Shown here: positions 1 to 5,611 of the stretch, piece by piece | Position numbering within the stretch: position 1 is the stretch's first letter | Layout of the letters: every line of letters starts with the position of its first letter | Assembly (NCBI GenBank): GCA_019415505.1 | Contig: DXZC01000131.1 | Coordinates: forward strand, 1-5,611 | Source: Peptococcaceae bacterium | Lineage (GTDB): Bacteria; Bacillota; Dehalobacteriia; UBA7702 | DNA: 5,611 bases | Reading direction: 5' to 3' | The notes under the pieces: model-generated | Seen by the model: the letters and a program-made list of their open reading frames with translations, nothing else | Told to the model about the DNA's origin: nothing | Databases searched by the model: none | Translations under genes and position numbers: made by a program

Positions 1-338
1 ATATATATGGTTTTTCATATTCATATATTATTATATTTTAAGCTACTTTCTAGTTGGAAAGTTAACATACTGAGTTGTAAACATTATAATAATTATCAAA
101 AAACATACTGGCTTATTTTAAACACCAGATATCTTTGTCAACTTACCGTATTGCTCTCTACTTTTTACATATTATTTTTCTTTACTTCCCAGATAAGCAG
201 CTACTTAAGAAAACTAGACCAATAAACGCTGCCCATATTTTAGAAACGAAAACAAAGTTGGGTAGGGAAAAACATTAAGCGGCAATAATATTTAGTGGTG
301 TAAAACTTGTTAGTTTTAACTTACTTTTTAATGCCTAG
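1..338. other. AT-rich stretch without a convincing gene
   Basis: This stretch is far richer in A and T than the genes to its right. The one long plus-strand reading frame (7-225) has no visible ribosome binding site and is rich in F, Y, L, N and K, as chance frames in AT-rich DNA are. On the minus strand it should be transcribed from the promoter at 339-367. The only minus frames there are about 11-14 codons long without Shine-Dalgarno sequences, plus a frame beginning ATG-AAT-ATG-AAA at 24 that runs off the left edge, also without one. A second TTGACA occurs on the minus strand at 136-141, but its best -10 (TAAAAT, 115-120) is only 15 bases away. The region may be a long 5' leader, a small RNA locus or plain spacer. 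Confidence 0.5.
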
Positions 339-367
339 ATTATAGCACTTTAATATTGATATGTCAA
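339..367 (-). promoter_or_regulatory. Perfect-consensus sigma-A/sigma-70 promoter reading left
   Basis: On the minus strand the sequence reads TTGACA (367-362), a 17-base spacer, then TATAAT (344-339). Both hexamers match consensus fully and the spacing is optimal, which is rare even in AT-rich DNA. Transcription would start near 332 and run toward position 1. The promoter lies just past the terminator of the YitT-family gene, so it should begin a separate unit. No start codon with a ribosome binding site is seen in the roughly 330 bases before the window edge. Either the leader is long, the product is a small RNA, or the gene lies outside. Confidence 0.65.
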
Positions 368-371
368 TATT
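352..371. repeat. Perfect inverted repeat over the -35 element, candidate operator
   Basis: AATATTGA (352-359), four bases TATG, then TCAATATT (364-371) form a perfect 8+8 inverted repeat. It covers the whole -35 hexamer (362-367) of the leftward promoter and enters its spacer. A dyad of this size over a -35 is where a dimeric repressor would block polymerase. Its AT content makes a stable RNA hairpin unlikely, and it lies upstream of the predicted start site, which favours a DNA-binding role. No regulator is encoded nearby to pair with it. Confidence 0.4.
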
Positions 372-418
372 TTGCTCTATTCAAAATATTTACACATCTA
401 AGGTGCGGCTTAACATCT

Positions 419-454
419 AAAACGCCCCTTTCCCAATGAAAGAGGCGTTTTTTT
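419..454. terminator. Two-way intrinsic terminator after the YitT-family gene
   Basis: Arms 419-432 (AAAACGCCCCTTTC) and 438-451 (GAAAGAGGCGTTTT) enclose a 5-base loop. There is one mismatch, C427 against A443. In RNA made from the minus strand that position becomes a G-U pair, so the stem is fully paired for transcripts leaving the gene that stops at 477. The minus-strand U tract is only four long. The plus-strand side has seven T's (448-454), so the element may also stop rightward transcripts from the AT-rich region. Confidence 0.85.
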
Positions 455-476
455 ACTTATGAGTATTAGCAATTAT

Positions 477-1481
477 TTAGCGGGGACTCTGGCTATCCGG
501 GTCCTTTTCCAAGGGCTTGGGGGTGTAATCGTATAAATCCCGGGGCGTACGGGGAGCTAAAACCTCGGCCAGGGCCTCGTCCTCCAGCTTTTTTAATTCC
601 TCCCTGTTTTTGGCTCCTTTTTTAAAGAAGGTGCCGTAAACCTCCTTGGTTTCGGAGAGGGACATGAAAGCCCGGGGGTCCACATCGTGGATTATCTCCT
701 TTAACGTGGCCAGTTCATACTGGTTCACCACACAGAAGATTATCTGACGACGCACACCGGAAAATGCGCCGCTGCCGTCAATAAAGGTAACGCCCCGGTG
801 AACCCGCTGAAATATTTCGTCCTTCAATTCCCTTGGCTTTTCCGAGATAATCATGGCGCTGTAACGCTTACTCAAACCTTCAATGGTTTTATCCGTGGCT
901 AAATTGCACACGGCAATAAAGATAAACGTGTACATGGCGATTTCCAAGCCGTAGAGAATGGAGGATAACCCGATAATTACAGCATTGACGATATTGCCCA
1001 CCGTACCTACGCTGTAGCCAAAGCGCTTTTTTATAATAATGCCCACCACATCGGAGCCGCCGCTGGAGCCACGGTAGCGGATAATTAAACCCGCCCCAAT
1101 GCCAGCTATCAGGCCGCCAAAAATACAGGCCAACATTATATCGCCGGTATAGGACGGCAAATTTTTAAAAGCCTCCAGGAAAATGGACTGTATGGTGACG
1201 GCAAAGACCGTATAAACTATAAAGCGGGGGGTTATATCCCGGATAGCCCAAAGCAGCACCGGTATATTCAGGGCGTAAACCATAATAGATACCGGCACCA
1301 CCGGCAGGGCGTAATTTATCATAATAGCTATACCGGTAAGGCCGCCGGACAATAAATCGTTGGGAATAACAATGGCATCCACCGCAAAAACCCAGAGGGC
1401 TGAGCCTAAAATAATAGCCAGAAAGTCCATAAGGGTGCCGCGATTAAAAATAGCGGCTTTATCCAGGTTCGGTTTTTTCAT
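477..1481 (-). CDS. YitT family membrane protein (YitT_membrane + DUF2179)
   Basis: The 334-residue protein has an N-terminal half of about five to six hydrophobic segments (roughly residues 18-39, 44-60, 63-80, 86-102, 114-134, 158-195). The loop between the last two carries the family hallmark RGSSGGSD (137-144), followed by GYSVGT and later TDKTIEGLSKRYSAMII. A soluble DUF2179 domain follows (about 223-288, including RGVTFIDGSGAFSG and a final EVYGTFFKKG). These are characteristic of YitT proteins of Bacillota, integral membrane proteins of unknown transport role. The start is placed at 1481 because GGAGG lies seven bases upstream; a frame extending to 1526 adds 15 residues with no ribosome binding site. 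Unusual is a charged, proline-ending C-terminal tail (290-334) beyond the usual family end of about 280-290 residues. The gene is monocistronic: the next gene upstream diverges and a terminator follows the stop. Confidence 0.95.
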   Translation of the reverse strand: MKKPNLDKAAIFNRGTLMDFLAIILGSALWVFAVDAIVIPNDLLSGGLTGIAIMINYALPVVPVSIMVYALNIPVLLWAIRDITPRFIVYTVFAVTIQSIFLEAFKNLPSYTGDIMLACIFGGLIAGIGAGLIIRYRGSSGGSDVVGIIIKKRFGYSVGTVGNIVNAVIIGLSSILYGLEIAMYTFIFIAVCNLATDKTIEGLSKRYSAMIISEKPRELKDEIFQRVHRGVTFIDGSGAFSGVRRQIIFCVVNQYELATLKEIIHDVDPRAFMSLSETKEVYGTFFKKGAKNREELKKLEDEALAEVLAPRTPRDLYDYTPKPLEKDPDSQSPR

Positions 1482-1488
1482 TTTCACG

Positions 1489-1493
1489 CCTCC
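1489..1493 (-). promoter_or_regulatory. Ribosome binding site fixing the YitT-family start
   Basis: The minus strand reads GGAGG here, seven bases before the ATG at 1481. This selects residue MKKPNLDK as the N-terminus over the longer frame beginning at 1526, which lacks such a site. A GTG two codons upstream of the ATG would be too close to this site. Confidence 0.85.
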
Positions 1494-1562
1494 GCCGTAA
1501 CAAATTGCACCTTGTAAAATACACAAATTAGTTTTAAAATAAAATAATATAGCTGGAGATAA

Positions 1563-1591
1563 TTTATAATTGTCGCAGTTTTGTCTATACT
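1563..1591 (+). promoter_or_regulatory. Possible promoter of the 1619 gene
   Basis: TTTATA (1563-1568; 4 of 6 to TTGACA), a 17-base spacer and TATACT (1586-1591; 5 of 6 to TATAAT) lie 27 bases before the start codon. This would give a leader of about 20 bases that includes the AGGGGG ribosome binding site at 1609-1614. The surrounding DNA is AT-rich, so chance matches are possible. For the divergent YitT-family gene the best I find in this 137-base gap is GCGACA-19-TATATT, too weak to annotate. Confidence 0.35.
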
Positions 1592-1618
1592 AGTTAATAT
1601 TAAGCTATAGGGGGAAAA

Positions 1619-2383
1619 ATGTTTCCTTTAACACATATTGCCACCGCCCAAGCAGTGCTGGGTAAAGAAAATAATATGACGGTATTGGGCAGCGTATTCC
1701 CAGATTTTGTAACCTACCTGGGCATTGGCCGCAATGTTGGCCACGAGCTGGGACAGGATTTATACAACTATTGCCAAAGCAATTACCCGGAATGCGTGGA
1801 CTTTGCCTTAGCGGTACTGACCCACGGTACCTCGCTGCCGGGTATTGATTCCTACGCTGACGAGGTATACCACCACAAACGGCCGGGATTCTGTTTTCAG
1901 GAGGGGGCGAAAATCGCCCCGCTGGTGGAAAAATACTGCAAGGTACCGGCTAATATGGCCCTCTGGAAGGCCCACAATTTTATAGAAATAGCTTTTGACG
2001 TGCTTACCGCCGCCAAGTACCCGGATTTACAAGCTCGGGCGGAGCGGCACATTTATAGCCCCAATGAACCGGTAATTGAAATGCTCCACCATTACCTACA
2101 GGTACCCAAAGCTAGCCTGGAAAAGATGTTTCAAGTTACGCCCCGGCAATTCTGCTTTGACGGCACTAACGTGGCGTTAATCACCGAGAAATTTCTCGAT
2201 TCCCTAGAGCGCCGCCACGGTATTGTGGGGGGCGACTTAGAGAAGGCTACGGAGATTTCCCGCCAGGCCGTTGAAATTATAACCCCCCAGTATGAAGATT
2301 TCATGACAGAGGTGTTAAGCAAAATTAGTGATGATTTGTCAAAGCTGCCCACAGCTCAGACGGCAATACTTCTTGAAGGATAA
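1619..2383 (+). CDS. Putative zinc-dependent phospholipase C-like metal-binding protein
   Basis: The protein is 254 residues, with no signal peptide or membrane segment. It opens with FPLTHIATAQAVLG and has a conserved-looking set of likely metal ligands: H6 (PLTH), D29 (GSVFPDF), H42, H69 (LTHG), D77 and D81, H85/H86, then H119, E123 and D127 in KAHNFIEIAFD. This order (N-terminal TH, a G-x-x-x-PD motif, spaced His and Asp, and a helix H-x3-E-x3-D) resembles the all-helical zinc-dependent phospholipase C / S1-P1 nuclease fold. I infer a metal-dependent hydrolase or a metal-binding relative; the substrate is unknown. An intracellular place is suggested by the missing export signal, whereas classical phospholipases C are secreted. 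The start ATG follows AGGGGG with only four intervening bases, a close but usable spacing. The last 59 bases overlap the convergent cysteine-cluster gene. No terminator is seen after its stop. Coding status is secure, family assignment moderate. Confidence 0.85.
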   Translation: MFPLTHIATAQAVLGKENNMTVLGSVFPDFVTYLGIGRNVGHELGQDLYNYCQSNYPECVDFALAVLTHGTSLPGIDSYADEVYHHKRPGFCFQEGAKIAPLVEKYCKVPANMALWKAHNFIEIAFDVLTAAKYPDLQARAERHIYSPNEPVIEMLHHYLQVPKASLEKMFQVTPRQFCFDGTNVALITEKFLDSLERRHGIVGGDLEKATEISRQAVEIITPQYEDFMTEVLSKISDDLSKLPTAQTAILLEG

Positions 2384-2942
2384 CTTCCCCATAGGTTTTA
2401 TTGACCCAGGCTTTCTGGCGGGGATAATTCACCGCCAGCTCCCGCCAATGGTCTAACAGGCCCCAGTGAAAAAGCTCCGCCACTAAAGCGTCCTCACCCT
2501 GGTTTATCAAGGTTTCCCGCAGTTCCCGGGCTCTGGGCGTTTGGGGCAGGCAAATATAAGTATGGCACACCATAGTCCTATGGGGGTGATCCAAACAGCG
2601 TTGGTTTTCACCGTCTAAAAAGGTGCAAATGCCGTCTTCCCCCTGGGCTAGGCGAATATCCACCGCCGGGCCACAGCGGCTCAAGGCGGCACGGCGGGCA
2701 ATAAAGTCCCCCACCGCCGCACTGTCAGCGCCGGCAATAGCGTAAATATCCGGCAGGATTAAGGGTATGCGCTGATAACAGCAATTATCACAACCTAGAC
2801 AAGGCGCTACCTTGGCCTCTAAAAAATCGTCCAGGGCGGCAATATACTGGCCCAGGGTAGCGGATTCATGTGTAATTCTCACGTCGTAAGCAAAACCTTC
2901 CTCAGTTGGGGTTAGGCTTACCTCTACATTATTATTATTCAT
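2325..2942 (-). CDS. YkgJ family CxxCxxCC cysteine-cluster protein
   Basis: The 205-residue soluble protein carries the YkgJ (PF03692) signature: C48-L-G-C51-D-N-C54-C55 followed by IPLILPDI, then C106 in GICTFLD, C116 in RCLDHP, and C126/C131 in RTMVCHTYIC. Eight cysteines in this spacing are thought to bind zinc or an iron-sulfur cluster. The biochemical role of the family is not settled. The N-terminal 45 residues precede the cluster as a helical lead-in, and the C-terminal 70 residues are helical and acidic, possibly binding a partner. The ATG at 2942 is the only reasonable in-frame start, but the purine stretch AGGGG ends one base before it, too close for a normal ribosome binding site. 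The promoter upstream suggests a leaderless message instead. Its 3' end runs 59 bases into the gene on the other strand, so the two transcripts are complementary there. Confidence 0.93.
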   Translation of the reverse strand: MNNNNVEVSLTPTEEGFAYDVRITHESATLGQYIAALDDFLEAKVAPCLGCDNCCYQRIPLILPDIYAIAGADSAAVGDFIARRAALSRCGPAVDIRLAQGEDGICTFLDGENQRCLDHPHRTMVCHTYICLPQTPRARELRETLINQGEDALVAELFHWGLLDHWRELAVNYPRQKAWVNKTYGEVILQEVLPSELWAALTNHH

Positions 2943-2948
2943 GCCCCT

Positions 2949-2977
2949 ATCATAAAGAAAAATCAGTCACTATACAA
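2949..2977 (-). promoter_or_regulatory. Candidate promoter giving a leaderless cysteine-cluster mRNA
   Basis: On the minus strand TTGTAT (2977-2972) is followed by 17 bases and TATGAT (2954-2949; 5 of 6 to consensus). Only six bases (AGGGGC) separate this -10 from the ATG at 2942, so the expected start site falls on or beside the A of the start codon. The -35 is weak (3 of 6). This arrangement would explain why the gene lacks a properly spaced Shine-Dalgarno. The 82-base gap to pepF must also hold the pepF promoter, for which I find no clear hexamers. Confidence 0.4.
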
Positions 2978-3024
2978 GAGGAAAATAGAAATATTTTAAA
3001 AAATTTTAAGCGAGGTAATTTTTT

Positions 3025-4821
3025 ATGGCCAAAAAAGTTTTAGAACGCAGCGAAATACCGGAACAGGACAAGTGGGACCTCAGTAAAATATATGGTCAGG
3101 ACCAGGACTGGCAAGCTGATTTTGACGCTGCCGCCGCCCTTTTACCGGAGTATAGTCAATATCAAGGTAAGGTGGCGGACAGCGGCGCCAACCTCTACGC
3201 TTTTTTACAGCTCGATGAAAAGATTAGCCGTAAATTGGATACCCTTTACGTTTACGCCAAAATGAAATTAGATGAGGATAACCGCCAAAATCAATACCAG
3301 GCTATGGCTGATAAGGCCATGATGCTAATGGTCAAGGCTGCTGAAGAATCTTCCTTCTTTACCCCGGAGGTTTTAGCCGCCGGCGCGGAAAGAATTAAAG
3401 AGCTCCAGGGGGAATGCCCCAAGCTCCAAGAATACGAAACCCTGTTTCAGCACTTACTGCGCTTTAAGCCCCACACCCTATCCCCTCAGGAGGAAAAACT
3501 TTTGGCCATGGCCGGGGATATGGCGGAAAGCCCCCAGGCCACCTTTACCATGTTTAATGAGGCTGACTTAAAGTTCCCGGAAATAACCCTCAGCGACGGG
3601 CAAACCGCCCGCATAACCCATGGTAATTACATAAAATTTATGGAGGATAAGGATAGAAACGTCCGCCAGGCGGCTTTTAAGGGGCTTTACTCCTCCTACC
3701 ACGAATTCCGCAATACAGTGGGGGCCACCTTGAGCGGCAGCGTTAAAAAGGACGTTTTTTACGCTAAGGCGAAAAATTACCCTTCAGCCTTGGCGGCGGC
3801 CCTCTTTGAAGATAACATTCCCCTCTCCCTATACGATAACTTGATTGGCACGGTGAAAGACAACCTCAACCTCTTTCAGGATTATCTGAAGCTGCGCAAA
3901 AAGGCCCTTAACTTGGATGACCTGCATTTTTACGACCTCTATACCCCCCTGGCCAAGGAGAGCCAAAGGGAAATACCCTTTGACGAGGGCTTTGCCACGG
4001 TAAAGGCGGCTTTAGCCCCTTTAGGCCAGGACTACGCCGCGGTTTTAGACCGGGCCTTGGTGGAACGCTGGATTGACGTACGGGAAAACGTGGGCAAACG
4101 CTCCGGCGCTTACTCCTGGGGGGTGTACGATACTGTACCCTACCTGTTCCTCAGCTACCAGGATAATCTTAACAGCGTGTTTACCCTCGGCCATGAGCTG
4201 GGCCATTCCCTGCACTCCTACTATTCCCGCCAAGCCCAGCCCTACCAATACGCCTACTACAAAATTTTTGTGGCTGAGGTGGCCTCCACAGTTAACGAAA
4301 CCCTCCTCACCCATTACCTGTTGGCCAACTCCCAGGACGACGCCGAACGAATCTTTATTTTAAACCAATACTTAGAGGAATTCCGGGGCACTGTCTACCG
4401 CCAAACCATGTTTGGGGAATTTGAAAAAATAATTCACGCCCAAACCGAAAACATGGAGAGCCTCACAGCCGACGATTTTTCCGCTATTTACCTCAATCTC
4501 AACAAAGAATATTTTGGCGATATCATGGTTTACGATGAGGAAATAGCCTTGGAATGGGCCAGGATTCCCCATTTTTACAATGCCTTTTACGTGTATAAAT
4601 ACGCCACCAGCTTTGCGGCGGCTCAGTATTTGGCTAAGGGCCTCCTTTCCGGCGACCAAGACTGCCGGGACAGGTATTTGGCCTTCCTCAAGAGCGGTAG
4701 CTCGGATCATCCCAATGAATTATTGAAAAAAGCCGGGGTGGATTTAACAGACTCCCAAACCATCGCCGGTATTTTCCCCATTTTCCAGGATTATTTAAAG
4801 CAACTGTCTGACCTGCTCTAA
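3025..4821 (+). CDS. pepF: Oligoendopeptidase F (M3B metallopeptidase)
   Basis: The 598-residue enzyme is a cytoplasmic zinc peptidase that cleaves short oligopeptides, feeding amino-acid recycling and peptide nutrition. The zinc site is H390-E391-L392-G393-H394, with E391 the catalytic base and E418 (in VAEVAST) the expected third ligand, 24 residues after H394 as in thimet-type M3 enzymes. The family stretch GAYSWGVYDTVPYLFLSY precedes it, and HFYNAFYVYKYATSFAAA (516-533) supplies the His and Tyr residues of the C-terminal active-site wall. The PepF N-terminal domain spans about 110-180 and the M3 catalytic domain about 200-585. Length is that of the family (about 600), with no truncation or frameshift. 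There is no signal peptide. The start is supported by GAGGT (3012-3016) eight bases upstream. The gene stands alone, divergent from the cysteine-cluster gene and ended by a hairpin 50 bases after the stop. Confidence 0.97.
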   Translation: MAKKVLERSEIPEQDKWDLSKIYGQDQDWQADFDAAAALLPEYSQYQGKVADSGANLYAFLQLDEKISRKLDTLYVYAKMKLDEDNRQNQYQAMADKAMMLMVKAAEESSFFTPEVLAAGAERIKELQGECPKLQEYETLFQHLLRFKPHTLSPQEEKLLAMAGDMAESPQATFTMFNEADLKFPEITLSDGQTARITHGNYIKFMEDKDRNVRQAAFKGLYSSYHEFRNTVGATLSGSVKKDVFYAKAKNYPSALAAALFEDNIPLSLYDNLIGTVKDNLNLFQDYLKLRKKALNLDDLHFYDLYTPLAKESQREIPFDEGFATVKAALAPLGQDYAAVLDRALVERWIDVRENVGKRSGAYSWGVYDTVPYLFLSYQDNLNSVFTLGHELGHSLHSYYSRQAQPYQYAYYKIFVAEVASTVNETLLTHYLLANSQDDAERIFILNQYLEEFRGTVYRQTMFGEFEKIIHAQTENMESLTADDFSAIYLNLNKEYFGDIMVYDEEIALEWARIPHFYNAFYVYKYATSFAAAQYLAKGLLSGDQDCRDRYLAFLKSGSSDHPNELLKKAGVDLTDSQTIAGIFPIFQDYLKQLSDLL

Positions 4822-4870
4822 ATGGGCGATAAACCAGGAAGCCAATAAACGGCTTTACCAACCGGAAATT

Positions 4871-4913
4871 AAAAACCCGCCCCACGCTCTCTTTAGCGTG
4901 GGACGGGTTTTTT
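4871..4913 (+). terminator. Intrinsic terminator of pepF
   Basis: Arms 4871-4888 and 4895-4912 form an 18-bp stem around a 6-base loop (CTCTTT), and the plus strand ends in six T's (4908-4913). The GC-rich core is CCCGCCCCACGCT against AGCGTGGGACGGG. The single mismatch, C4880 against A4903, becomes a G-U pair on the minus strand. There five U's follow, so the element could also stop leftward transcripts coming through the repeat array. Confidence 0.93.
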
Positions 4914-4972
4914 GATGCCAGCCAGTTAATACTAGAATATGACCAGGGAGCTATGGTATTGGTTTTTCCCCG

Positions 4973-5485
4973 ATTTTCTGTCTGCTGTTTTGCTGATTTA
5001 TATTTTTCCCCAATTTTTACTTTGCGGGTTTGCCGATTTTCCTTTTTTCTGTGTTTCGTTTTCTGTTCTTACTTACTTCCGTTTTTTCCTGTGTTTTTAC
5101 TGCGTTGTTCTTGCTGACTTTCGTTTTTCCTGTATTTCGTTTTGCCGTTCTTGCTAACTTTCGTTTTTCCCTATGTTTTCGTTTTACTGTTCTTGTTGAC
5201 TTTCGTTTTTACTGTGTTTTTGCTTTGCTGTTCTTTCTGACTTCCGTTGTTCCTATGTTTCGTTTTGCTGTTCTTGTTGACTTTCGTTTTTACTGTGTTT
5301 TTGCTTTGCTGTTCTTGCTGACTTTCGTTTTTACTATGTTTTTGTTTTGCTGTTCTTGTTGACTTTCGTTTTCCCTGTGTTTCGTTTTGCTGTTTTGCTG
5401 ATTTTTGCTTTTTTCTGTGTTTTTGCTGTGCTGTTCTTGCTGCTTTTTCCCTTTTTCCGTGTTATCTATTTTCGCTGTTCTCGCC
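4973..5485. repeat. T-rich tandem repeat array, about 41-bp unit, about 12 copies
   Basis: Units begin near 4973 (partial), 4996, 5036, 5075, 5117, 5157, 5199, 5240, 5280, 5321, 5362, 5401 and 5442, with spacings of 39-42. The core reads ACTTTCGTTTTT, then CTGTGTTT, then TTTTGCTGTTCTTG. Units at 5199 and 5280 differ at one of 41 positions, and outer units diverge more. One unit (5280-5320) has 24 T and only 2 A. Several T-rich frames stay open on the plus strand and predict F/L/V-rich peptides, but none has a ribosome binding site, and unit spacings of 40, 41 and 39 break the frame, which argues against coding. The minus strand is A-rich and interrupted by stops wherever a unit carries TTA or CTA. 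The array fills the gap between two facing terminators. The function is unknown. Confidence 0.85.
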
Positions 5486-5540
5486 GTTTTTTGTTTCAGA
5501 TAACAGTCAAGTCATTACTGAGTCGGGGAAAAACTTGGAC

Positions 5541-5577
5541 AAAATAAAAAATAGGCGGAACGCGAGCACTCCGCCTA
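5541..5577 (-). terminator. Intrinsic terminator of a minus-strand gene beyond the right edge
   Basis: TAGGCGGA (5552-5559) and TCCGCCTA (5570-5577) form a perfect 8-bp stem with a 10-base loop. Read on the minus strand the stem is followed by TTTTTTATTTT (5551-5541), a classic U tract; the plus side lacks one. It implies a leftward gene ending right of it. One minus frame reads Q-N-A-A-A-F then a TAG stop at 5578-5580, which could be the last codons of that gene, but this is too short to call. Confidence 0.8.
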
Positions 5578-5579
5578 CT

Positions 5580-5597
5580 AAAACGCCGCGGCGTTTT
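5580..5597. repeat. Perfect 18-bp palindrome
   Basis: AAAACGCCGCGGCGTTTT is its own reverse complement. It could fold as a 7-bp stem with a CGCG loop on either strand. The outer AAAACGCC/GGCGTTTT arms are identical to the base of the terminator at 419-451. It may be a second, loop-poor terminator-like hairpin, a binding site, or part of the end of the off-window minus-strand gene. It lies four bases from the adapter-like tail, so an assembly artefact at the contig end is also possible. Confidence 0.6.
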
Positions 5598-5600
5598 GAC

Positions 5601-5611
5601 CTGTCTCTTAT
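5601..5611. other. Probable sequencing-adapter remnant (Nextera mosaic end)
   Basis: The final 11 bases, CTGTCTCTTAT, equal the first 11 of the Nextera/Tn5 transposase read-through adapter CTGTCTCTTATACACATCT. A match of this length placed exactly at the sequence end is very unlikely by chance. Genomic sequence probably stops at or near 5600. Confidence 0.8.

Noticed and set aside
1..24. Minus-strand frame ATG-AAT-ATG-AAA running off the left edge
   Set aside because: Only eight codons are visible and there is no Shine-Dalgarno; it could be a gene start but cannot be supported.
115..141. Second leftward promoter (TTGACA with TAAAAT)
   Set aside because: The spacer is only 15 bases and the -10 is common in AT-rich DNA.
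7..225. 72-codon plus-strand reading frame
   Set aside because: AT-rich DNA with no visible ribosome binding site, chance-like composition and no recognisable motif; the window edge prevents checking upstream.
2185..2198. Perfect 14-bp palindrome CGAGAAATTTCTCG
   Set aside because: It lies inside the 1619-2383 coding region, encodes ordinary residues (EKFLD) and is not followed by a T tract.
2131..2352. Antisense frame inside the phospholipase C-like gene, and similar frames inside pepF (4045-4314, 4073-4363, 4372-4710) and after it (4688-4885)
   Set aside because: These are shadows of well-supported genes or cross a terminator, and none shows family motifs or a ribosome binding site.
4973..5485. 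CRISPR array or a Q/K/N-rich coding repeat on the minus strand
   Set aside because: There are no alternating conserved repeats and unique spacers, and the minus strand is cut by stops and frame-breaking unit lengths, with no long frame.
4939..5547. Three overlapping plus-strand frames of 66-110 codons with F/L/V-rich products
   Set aside because: They are by-products of the T-rich repeat: no ribosome binding sites, one begins with TTG, and unit spacings of 39-42 bases shift the frame from copy to copy.

Overview
The window reads as a fragment of a Bacillota (Firmicutes) chromosome. It has Shine-Dalgarno-led genes of moderate GC, AT-rich intergenic DNA, intrinsic terminators, and a YitT-family membrane protein next to an oligoendopeptidase F, a pairing typical of low-to-mid GC Gram-positives and their relatives. 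I cannot resolve the class. The last 11 bases match the start of the Nextera/Tn5 mosaic-end adapter. The window is therefore probably a whole short-read contig that stops where a library fragment stopped.

Layout. Positions 1-338 are AT-rich and hold no convincing gene. They lie downstream (leftward) of a perfect-consensus minus-strand promoter at 339-367, whose -35 sits inside a 20-bp inverted repeat. A two-way terminator (419-454) separates this promoter from a minus-strand YitT-family membrane protein gene (477-1481). Diverging from it is a plus-strand gene (1619-2383) for a 254-residue protein with a His/Asp pattern like that of zinc-dependent phospholipase C proteins. Its 3' end overlaps by 59 bp, tail to tail, a minus-strand YkgJ-type cysteine-cluster gene (2325-2942), which may be transcribed without a leader. 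Divergent from that is pepF (3025-4821, plus strand), an M3B metallopeptidase, closed by a strong hairpin terminator (4871-4913).

From about 4973 to 5485 there is an array of some twelve imperfect 39-42 bp T-rich repeats. It does not look coding on either strand, because the unit lengths break the reading frame. It lies between the pepF terminator and a minus-strand terminator (5541-5577) that presumably closes a gene just outside the right edge. A perfect 18-bp palindrome (5580-5597) and the adapter-like tail end the window.

The four genes do not form one operon: they alternate in strand and each appears to have its own control. They do not point to a shared pathway. PepF is a cytoplasmic peptide-degrading enzyme, and the other three have no firmly known substrates. 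No mobile element, CRISPR array, RNA gene or defence system is visible. The most unusual items are the T-rich tandem array, the consensus promoter with overlapping operator-like repeat that has no visible gene, and the possible leaderless start of the cysteine-cluster gene.
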